This document shows, piece after piece, positions 60,301 to 64,000 of a stretch of 64,000 nucleotides of DNA. Numbering within the stretch: position 1 is the first letter of the stretch; each line of letters starts with the position of its first letter. The stretch spans positions 124,001 through 188,000 of the forward strand of contig JAVYIG010001036.1 in assembly GCA_035222895.1 (NCBI GenBank), read 5' to 3'. Made by a program: the position numbers and the translations under genes. Source of the DNA: Strongylocentrotus droebachiensis (Eukaryota > Echinodermata > Echinoidea > Camarodonta > Strongylocentrotidae). The notes beneath the pieces are model-generated. The model was given only the letters and a program-made list of their open reading frames with translations, did not search any database and had not been told where the DNA came from.

Positions 60301-63300
60301 AAAAATGAAATAGATAGATAACTGTACAAATCAGACGGCTAATACCACAGTAACTACGAAACTGACAATAACATCGTCCAGAATGGCGAAACATATTTTG
60401 TCGATGATTGGCTCTTTGGAGTCGGCGTGGAGGTGTACTCAAGGTTTTAAATAATTTATTAGCGTGGCTTTTGAATGTGTATAAAATAATGGAGATAAGT
60501 TCCTTTGTGAAGTCAAATTTCGAGAAGCAAATGATACATGTAAAAGGAACGAGACAAAAATCAATTCAATAATATTTGTTATTGTATTCAGCATAGCTGG
60601 CAACCTTTATGCATAACAATAATGCATGTGTCACTCGTTCTATGTTGATACAATGACGTTATGTATGGTAAACATAATCCTTGTCAAGTTAACCATGATA
60701 AATGAATGAAATTAAATGGCCTTTCCTTCTGTATATCTATATTTTTTTTCTACAATGGACAGTGCCCTAACCGTATACAGTACCCAAACCACACGATCTT
60801 CACATGAATAGAGGACAAGTCATAAAAACATCTTAAAGCCAGGGGGAATTTAAACCTGCAACTCCTTCTGCTATCTGGGCAGGAAATACACCACAATCCA
60901 TTTTGCATTTGCTGATCGTGCAGGGAATTCCAATATATAAAGTTACATGAAATTTTGATTTGAATTTACATCATATTAGTATGGATGTTGCACACTATAG
61001 TACCGACATGAATACTTGATTTTTAAAAAGGAAACAAACAATCTAACAAAGATGGAAGGACCATCAAAGTGTTTATTGCTTGGCTCCATTAAAACGAACG
61101 AAAACTCCGCTCGCAATGGCCTTTTTAATCATTCATCATTTTGTGGAGATGAAAGTGTAGCTCCATCTATGAAAACGTGAACATGCGTACGTGACAAACA
61201 CACGACAAGATGGTTTGATGATCAATTTTCTGACGGACGATTTAAAGCAAAATGAATAAATTCAAAGATAATCCGCTGTGGACTATGGGATAAACGCAAA
61301 GGTGCAAGGCGTCTTTGCTACGTTGTTCTTTTACTACATTTTTAAAGGAGAACTCGAGGCAGATAATAAGTTATCCTCAATCGTATGCTGGAAGTTAGTA
61401 GGGTATGAACTTCCGTAAAATGGCAGAGAATGTCTCTCAGAAAGAAATAAAAGCTAAATGAGGAGAAACCGGTCAATGAGCGTTTCTAAGAAATTGGACA
61501 ACTTCGTCTGAGAGATATGAATCTTTTTAAAGAGATGAAGATTTAAGGTAATCTTATGAAGACGAATTGGCGATTCGGTCATGAAGTTGCAAAGTAATTA
61601 TATGTACCTTATCATTCATTACTTACGTTATAAACTTTTGACACTCTTTTATAAAGTAAGAACAATGTCGGTCCTAAAACTGAACCTTGAGGAACACCAT
61701 AACAAAAAGAATAACATTGTAGGTCATAATCCTTCATTACTTACGTTATAAACTTTTGACACTCTTTTATAAAGTAAGAACAATGTCGGTCCTAAAACTG
61801 AAACTTGAGGAACACCATAACAACACGAATAACAATAATTATGATAAAAATCATAATTATTTTATAAAAAAATATGATAATAAAGGTGTGTTCTTGTATA
61901 GCGCTCATGTCTGACAGACTTGACGCCTCTGGCGCTGGTTTAGCATGGCTGAGCTCTGTGGTGCTCTAGCACTTCAAGGAATTCATTCCTTCTAGGTGCC
62001 AGTTTACCTCACCTGGGTCGAGTGTGGTAAATGTAGATTCATGTCTTGCCAAATGACATTAATGCCGCGGCAGGACTCAAACAGCGAACCATGTGATCCA
62101 CAGTCCGGTAACGTATCCACTAGGCCACGACAGAAATAACAAAATTCTTCTTAAATAGTTGTAATTGTCTGAAACATTTTGAACTCCTTTCTCTTATTTC
62201 GTGTTTTTATTGAAAAAATAGCTACCCCGGGTACGAGGTTGCTTTTTAATTCTAAGAAAGTATTAAGAACACAATAACCTGAACATATTGCCTCTCGAGA
62301 TTAATCGCTGTCCCCCAACACCTCGCAGTGATATTCGAGACGTCTTCATTAGGCAGAAAACGGGGATCAGCGAATCCCAGGCATTATGGGATTTACAGCG
62401 ATTTATGATTCGATTACAGTCATAAGCCCGAGAAGGTTAAAGAATGCAGATGTGTCAGGTTGTTTACTTTTTCAGCAAAGTATGCGCCAAAGGCTGCTTT
62501 TACCAGATTTCTGCAGCCCATCAGCAGCTTTTTAAAACACTCTTTATCCTGATAACTTAAAAATTCCATAAAGAGTGGTCATACAACAATTTCATATAAG
62601 TCCGTTTTAAACGCATAAAGGAAAACGCAGAGAGAGAGATTGTTTTTTTTTTGTCTTTCTTCTGGTTACTGCTGAATGTTCATGTCATTGTTGTTGTGTT
62701 AGTTTAACAGCATATATCATTCAATTCTGAATATTTACAGATTCAAGTTCAAGTTTGCCAAATAACCCGCTATTTTCAGACTCGGTATATTTTCCCGAAG
62801 CTCGAAATTGCGTCCTCACCAGACCAATTTGAGTTCGGGCTAGTTAAAATAACAGGTTATTTGGCAAACTCGAGCTGATGAAAGCAGGTCTACTGAGTAG
62901 GTGTGCGATCAGAGGAAACCAGAGGAAATGGCGAAAAACCTTATACGTGCATAGGAGTTGCGCCCATCCCCAGGCCTACCACCTCCATTATAGTGTGGGT
63001 CTCTTGTATCTCTTCTGGATCAGGTCTGATTCAGTGGTCAAAATCTTAAAACGATTGAAATCGTAAGTAAGAAGATTTGTATTTGTAGCAAACTCTTTGA
63101 AAACAAATATCCATTTCAACATATTTCTGATTTGTCTCGTAAGCCGAAGAAACACTAAACAACCTGATTTACTGATGAGCTAAGCTCGTCTCGAAATATT
63201 GTTTGAACGGTGGAGTTTCCAGGTTTTTGGTATCGCGGCATGTTTGTTTTGGGTGATGTTTGCAGAAAAATAAAATTCAAGTATCGCTTTCTGTAATCTC

Positions 63301-64000
63301 AGGAGCCACTTCTGAGCCTTCTTTTTGCTCGTCAGGAACCAATTTCAATCTTCGTAATTGATGTTAGGACAGGCTTCTTGTTTCAATATGATTTAATTCG
63401 CTTTTCACATCCGTTCAATCTCTCAAAACACTACTAAATGTATATATTTTAACTTTGACTTTGTCTACATGCCATCCACAGAATAATTGTTATCAGTCTT
63501 CAATTTAAATTATGGACGGAGTTGGATAATAATCCTGTTGATTTTTTTCTTCTTCTCCTCCTCCTACTCTTCTTCAGTCTCCTTCTCGTTGTCCATTTCT
63601 TCTTCTTCTTCTTCTATTTCTTCTCCTTCTTCTTCTTCTTCTTCTTCTTCTTCTTCTATTTCTCCTTCTTCTTCTTCTTCTTCTTTTCTTCTATTTCTTC
63701 TTCTTCTTCTTCTTCTTTTTCTTCCTTTTTTCCTTGTTCTTCTTTTCTTCTATTTCTTCTTCTCCTTCTTCTTCTTTTTCTTCCTCTTCTGCTCTTCTTC
63801 ATCTCCTTCTTTCTTCTCTTTCTCTTCTTTCTACAGGTTCCAAGTACCTAGCAATCCAGGAGGTAAACATTATCACGAGAAGAAAAAAATCGATACAATC
63901 CCTGTTCGTGTGATGTTTGCAATTTCTAGAAATTGCGAAGTTTCTTAATTATTTTTGCTTACCGTTTTTCTCCACAAGATTGCTCTGTATTGGGGCACGT
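32667..64000 (-). CDS. GARNL3: GARNL3: Rap-GAP and citron-homology domain protein (5' end outside window)
   Basis: Twenty-two complete exons join without a single phase conflict into 982 codons plus stop; the human protein is about 1013 aa. Counting from the exon at 60266, residues 43-272 form the Rap-GAP domain. [11 protein letters not shown] carries Asn153, matching the catalytic 'Asn thumb' of Rap1GAP (Asn290), and [10 protein letters not shown] and [10 protein letters not shown] are typical of the family. A linker follows ([26 protein letters not shown]). Residues 335-637 form a CNH beta-propeller ([40 protein letters not shown]). The last exon is a Ser/Pro-rich tail ending DDDDIDLK, close to the vertebrate C terminus. 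By family it should raise Rap GTPase hydrolysis at membranes or the cytoskeleton; for GARNL3 itself this is inferred. The gene is convergent with POLE3. Introns are rich in microsatellites, and two hold decayed exon copies. Confidence 0.95.
34300..34405 (-). CDS. GARNL3: GARNL3 exon, after CNH
   Basis: 106 nt encoding [20 protein letters not shown] and [15 protein letters not shown]. Several Ser-Pro sites. A (GA)n tract follows its donor at 34222-34268. Confidence 0.92.
34602..35354. repeat. (GAAT/GACT)n array with 256-bp higher-order repeat
   Basis: About 190 tetranucleotide units mix GAAT, GACT and rare GATT, GGAT, GACC and GATA variants. The rare variants recur at a fixed 256-bp offset: GAATGGATGA at 34891 and 35147, GACC at 34947 and 35203, GATA at 35007 and 35263. 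Confidence 0.9.
35360..35450 (-). repeat. Putative LINE tail with 14-bp palindrome
   Basis: CTGCTTTACAAGGG, loop AG, CCCTTGTAAAGCAG at 35419-35448 is a perfect stem. The adjoining CAAGCCGCAAGGCC and AT-rich end resemble a retroelement 3' region embedded at the edge of the tetranucleotide array. Confidence 0.5.
35491..35609 (-). CDS. GARNL3: GARNL3 exon, end of CNH
   Basis: 119 nt encoding [20 protein letters not shown] and [19 protein letters not shown]. Strongly conserved. Donor GTATAT is slightly weak. Confidence 0.95.
36392..36472 (-). CDS. GARNL3: GARNL3 exon, CNH
   Basis: 81 nt encoding [20 protein letters not shown] and SAPKAI. Acceptor CATACAG, donor GTAAAT. Confidence 0.93.
37033..37345 (+). 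mobile_element. tRNA-derived SINE, family 1, near full length
   Basis: The head GTCGTGGACGAGTGGATATG is box A-like. The body has GGCAAGACATTGATCTACAT and CCCCAGGGAGTGGAG. The 3' end AAAGCACTATATAAGAAC is followed by an (ATT)n tail. It lies in a GARNL3 intron. Confidence 0.75.
37584..37650 (-). CDS. GARNL3: GARNL3 exon, CNH
   Basis: 67 nt encoding [20 protein letters not shown] then YN. The AVDIYEDxE motif is conserved. Confidence 0.94.
38074..38226 (-). CDS. GARNL3: GARNL3 exon, CNH
   Basis: 153 nt encoding [35 protein letters not shown] and [11 protein letters not shown]. Phase 0 at both ends. Confidence 0.95.
38643..38735 (-). pseudogene. Decayed copy of the CNH exon 3' half
   Basis: In the frame of the intact exon it reads [19 protein letters not shown], against [23 protein letters not shown] replaces the Trp codon just upstream, and the donor GTGAGC is lost. 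Both copies sit within CT-rich tracts. Confidence 0.75.
38750..39030. repeat. (CT)n-rich tract
   Basis: Almost continuous CTCTCT with short interruptions between the intact exon and its decayed copy. Further CT-rich DNA lies at 38500-38640. Confidence 0.9.
39066..39229 (-). CDS. GARNL3: GARNL3 exon, CNH
   Basis: 164 nt encoding [40 protein letters not shown] and TVEGFQFTR. Acceptor TTCTCAG, donor GTGAGC. A decayed copy of its 3' half lies at 38643-38735. Confidence 0.93.
39281..39745. repeat. Inverted (GTTT)n / (CAAA)n block with central hairpin
   Basis: A (GTTT)n run at 39281-39335 faces a (CAAA)n run at 39714-39744. Between them a perfect 22-bp stem with a 3-nt loop lies at 39596-39642. 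The whole block is about 465 bp and may be a foldback element. Confidence 0.7.
39596..39642. repeat. Perfect 22-bp stem hairpin
   Basis: AGTCGAAAATGCAAGTCCAT followed by TA, then loop CCG, then the exact complement. No mismatch. Confidence 0.95.
40385..40498 (-). CDS. GARNL3: GARNL3 exon, CNH
   Basis: 114 nt encoding [20 protein letters not shown] and [15 protein letters not shown]. Strongly conserved in GARNL3. Confidence 0.95.
41160..41402 (+). mobile_element. LINE 3' end fragment
   Basis: GCTGCGGGCACGTCAAGCTA and TGTAGCCCTCCTGCATC form a short stem-like pair. An AT-rich 3' UTR follows, then an A run and an (AATCA)n-type tail. The layout suggests an L2/CR1-like truncated copy. The family is not certain. 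Confidence 0.45.
41546..41644 (-). CDS. GARNL3: GARNL3 exon, CNH
   Basis: 99 nt encoding [20 protein letters not shown] and [13 protein letters not shown]. Acceptor GTTACAG. Confidence 0.94.
42385..42432 (-). CDS. GARNL3: GARNL3 exon, CNH
   Basis: 48 nt encoding [15 protein letters not shown], a propeller blade strand pair. Acceptor CTTCAG, donor GTAAGT. Confidence 0.93.
43305..43368 (-). CDS. GARNL3: GARNL3 exon, start of CNH domain
   Basis: 64 nt encoding [27 protein letters not shown] is conserved and joins the Glu ending the previous exon. Confidence 0.92.
43800..43874 (-). CDS. GARNL3: GARNL3 exon
   Basis: 75 nt encoding [20 protein letters not shown] then LLKRE. Acceptor TATCAG, donor [15 protein letters not shown] matches the vertebrate linker. 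Confidence 0.93.
44205..44340 (-). mobile_element. tRNA-like SINE fragment, family 2
   Basis: The reverse complement holds GGTTCAGTGACAAAGCAATG and CCAGGATCAAAACC (box B-like), ending ATTTATCCTCATTAC as in the copy at 4018-4110. Confidence 0.55.
44500..45335. repeat. CT-rich minisatellite, about 184-222 bp units
   Basis: CTCTGTCTTTCTTTCTCTTA recurs at about 44591, 44813, 45004 and 45188. Each unit also holds TTGTTGATCCCATCTCCCC and CCGCAACTTTACC. It lies in a GARNL3 intron, and its open frames are artefacts. Confidence 0.9.
45348..45458 (-). CDS. GARNL3: GARNL3 exon, inter-domain linker
   Basis: 111 nt encoding [20 protein letters not shown] and [25 protein letters not shown] and RQAEFVKIG are GARNL3-specific. 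The CT minisatellite starts close to its donor. Confidence 0.95.
46123..46276. mobile_element. Foldback MITE (GATTGATC family), copy 3
   Basis: CCATCTTACAAAAAGTTACG faces CAACTCTTTATAAGACGG. The inner arms are ATTGATCC and ATCAATTTC, with GATTGATATCAATC at the right. It lies about 170 bp from the GARNL3 exon at 46448. Confidence 0.75.
46448..46563 (-). CDS. GARNL3: GARNL3 exon, end of Rap-GAP
   Basis: 116 nt encoding [20 protein letters not shown] then [18 protein letters not shown]. Acceptor CCCGCAG, donor GTATGG. Confidence 0.95.
46773..46922. repeat. (TAG)n trinucleotide array
   Basis: About 50 AGT triplets with scattered single-base variants. Confidence 0.95.
47196..47302 (-). CDS. GARNL3: GARNL3 exon, Rap-GAP
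   Basis: 107 nt encoding [20 protein letters not shown] and [22 protein letters not shown] is a conserved Rap-GAP signature. A C homopolymer lies about 35 bp beyond the donor. Confidence 0.95.
47769..47814 (-). CDS. GARNL3: GARNL3 short exon, Rap-GAP
   Basis: 46 nt encoding [15 protein letters not shown]. It is required to bridge RSHFTH and LRVYSEES, and both phases fit exactly. Confidence 0.92.
47930..48160 (+). mobile_element. tRNA-derived SINE, family 1, diverged
   Basis: Has ACCAAGACATTGCTCTACAC, GACCCAGGTGTAGTAAATG and AATTCCTTGAATGC blocks of the family. The head is eroded. Confidence 0.6.
49106..49220 (-). CDS. GARNL3: GARNL3 exon with catalytic Asn
   Basis: 115 nt encoding [18 protein letters not shown] and [12 protein letters not shown]. 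The Asn in HVGND is the arginine-finger substitute of Rap-GAPs. Phase 1 at donor GTATCC. Confidence 0.95.
50058..50161 (-). CDS. GARNL3: GARNL3 exon, Rap-GAP
   Basis: 104 nt encoding [20 protein letters not shown] and [14 protein letters not shown]. The motif FHVSTxLPY is diagnostic. Acceptor TTACAG, donor GTACAT. Confidence 0.95.
51540..51880. repeat. Cluster of poly(C)/poly(G) tracts
   Basis: A C run at about 51560-51575 and G runs near 51790 and 51862 flank sequence containing ATGCGTGTTGCC and GGGCATATGCGTACC. It may be a mobile element with homopolymer-prone ends. Single G runs also occur at 48848, 49600 (C) and 50645. Confidence 0.5.
52511..52554. repeat. (ATT)n microsatellite
   Basis: About 14 ATT triplets in a GARNL3 intron. 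Confidence 0.95.
53150..54330. repeat. GA-rich degenerate minisatellite
   Basis: Long GAGAGA tracts separate recurrent blocks such as GGGTCTTCCGGCA (53156, 53738), GTGTCTTTCGGCA (53310) and GGGTCCTCCAGCA (53592). CGATTTATGAAAGTAACCAAG at 53180 recurs near 53768. The long minus-strand frames are Ser/Leu-rich artefacts. Confidence 0.8.
55150..55450 (-). pseudogene. Decayed tandem copies of the Rap-GAP exon
   Basis: The copy at 55381-55450 reads [20 protein letters not shown] before AAAGTAAAA. The copy at 55150-55212 reads [21 protein letters not shown] partial copy at 55221-55252 retains the CTTGGGCGAGACCATTTCTC block. All align to [20 protein letters not shown] of the intact exon at 55560-55658. 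Indels, a lost acceptor and lost domain residues argue against function. Confidence 0.75.
55560..55658 (-). CDS. GARNL3: GARNL3 exon, Rap-GAP
   Basis: 99 nt encoding [20 protein letters not shown] then [13 protein letters not shown]. Acceptor CTTGCAG, donor GTAAGA. Degenerate copies of this exon lie at 55150-55450. Confidence 0.95.
56178..56325. repeat. (GA)n microsatellite
   Basis: Imperfect GAGAGA/AAGA repeats near the GARNL3 exon at 56381. Confidence 0.95.
56381..56483 (-). CDS. GARNL3: GARNL3 exon, start of Rap-GAP domain
   Basis: 103 nt encoding [20 protein letters not shown] and [11 protein letters not shown]. This matches the conserved opening of Rap-GAP domains. Acceptor CTCACAG. 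Confidence 0.94.
57285..57345 (-). CDS. GARNL3: GARNL3 exon
   Basis: 61 nt from ATGCAG to GTAACT. It encodes [20 protein letters not shown], just before the Rap-GAP domain. Confidence 0.85.
57346..60201. other. GARNL3 intron with no recognised feature
   Basis: AT-rich intron. The open frames at 57602-57856 and 58318-58512 match nothing I know. A GGGGAAGGGG-type tract lies at 58989-59030. Confidence 0.4.
60202..60266 (-). CDS. GARNL3: GARNL3 exon (N-terminal region)
   Basis: 65 nt from acceptor TTCCACAG to donor GTAAGT. Only one frame is open: [20 protein letters not shown]. It ends in phase 2 and joins the next exon. Confidence 0.75.
61614..61849 (-). mobile_element. Tandemly duplicated 118-bp LINE reverse-transcriptase fragment
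   Basis: Two copies (61614-61731, 61732-61849) differ at few positions. On the minus strand copy 1 reads [19 protein letters not shown], the classical RT motif of CR1/L2-type LINEs; in copy 2 the Gly is Val. Only this motif region is present. Confidence 0.75.
61873..62132 (-). mobile_element. tRNA-derived SINE, family 1
   Basis: The reverse complement begins CTGTCGTGGCCTAGTGGATA (box A) with GGTTCGCTGTTTGAGTCC (box B region). GGCAAGACATGAATCTACAT and a GAGCGCTATACAAGAAC 3' end follow. Confidence 0.75.
62750..62872. mobile_element. Small hairpin element, AGTTTGCCAAATAAC ends
   Basis: CAAGTTTGCCAAATAACCCG pairs with ACAGGTTATTTGGCAAACTC. An inner stem, CCCGAAGCTCGAAATTG with CAATTTGAGTTCGGG, continues the fold. 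Almost the whole 123 bp folds back on itself. Confidence 0.8.
63546..63834. repeat. (TTC)n trinucleotide array
   Basis: Long TTC/CTT repeats with interruptions. The plus-strand frames of Ser or Phe runs through it are artefacts. It lies just upstream of the probable GARNL3 exon edge at 63963. Confidence 0.95.
63963..64000 (-). CDS. GARNL3: GARNL3 probable upstream exon (partial at window edge)
   Basis: A good donor (ACG then GTAAGC) ends an open segment. To join the next exon in phase 0 it must read [13 protein letters not shown] cannot confirm the homology, so an unseen exon between this and 60266 remains possible. Confidence 0.45.

Noticed and set aside
63487..63948. 153- and 109-codon plus-strand frames of Ser or Phe runs
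   Set aside because: Products of the (TTC)n array.

Overview
The window is nuclear DNA of an animal. It is AT-rich, with intron-split genes and dense short repeats, tRNA-derived SINEs, foldback elements and CT/GA minisatellites. Gene content and repeat style suggest a marine invertebrate deuterostome, most likely an echinoderm such as a sea urchin. The species is inferred, not proven.

Three protein-coding genes can be assembled exon by exon with consistent splice phases and no internal stops. (1) A VAMP4-type R-SNARE on the minus strand (six coding exons, 10826-15260, 137 aa). (2) POLE3, the histone-fold subunit of DNA polymerase epsilon and CHRAC, on the plus strand (four exons, 21459-25291, 198 aa, with a long acidic tail). 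(3) GARNL3, a Rap-GAP plus citron-homology (CNH) protein on the minus strand. GARNL3 fills the right half: 22 complete coding exons from 60266 down to 32667 give 982 codons plus a stop, and a probable partial upstream exon touches the right edge. VAMP4 and POLE3 are divergent; POLE3 and GARNL3 are convergent.

Layout: 1-1400 is a 114-bp minisatellite and GGT-rich DNA. 1400-5550 is non-coding with a SINE inside a foldback repeat, a second tRNA-like SINE and a TTAA-bounded element. 5636-8005 is a compound CT minisatellite split by a LINE tail. 8-10.8 kb is VAMP4 downstream DNA. 10.8-15.3 kb is VAMP4, with nested mobile elements in its last intron. 15.3-21.4 kb is intergenic or VAMP4 5' DNA crowded with foldback elements. 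21.4-27.3 kb is POLE3, its LINE/SINE-filled introns and probable 3' UTR. 27.3-32.6 kb is mostly featureless. 32.6-64 kb is GARNL3, whose introns hold microsatellites, SINEs, MITEs, LINE pieces and two sets of decayed exon copies.

The three products act in separate processes: trans-Golgi/endosome fusion, leading-strand DNA replication and chromatin, and Rap GTPase signalling. Nothing suggests an operon or a shared pathway. Human orthologues map to 1q24 and 9q32-33, so the linkage may preserve part of an ancestral block. The most unusual signals are the degenerate tandem copies of a Rap-GAP exon and of a CNH exon, a nested insertion with a paralogous empty site, a 256-bp higher-order repeat in a tetranucleotide array, and several near-perfect foldback structures.
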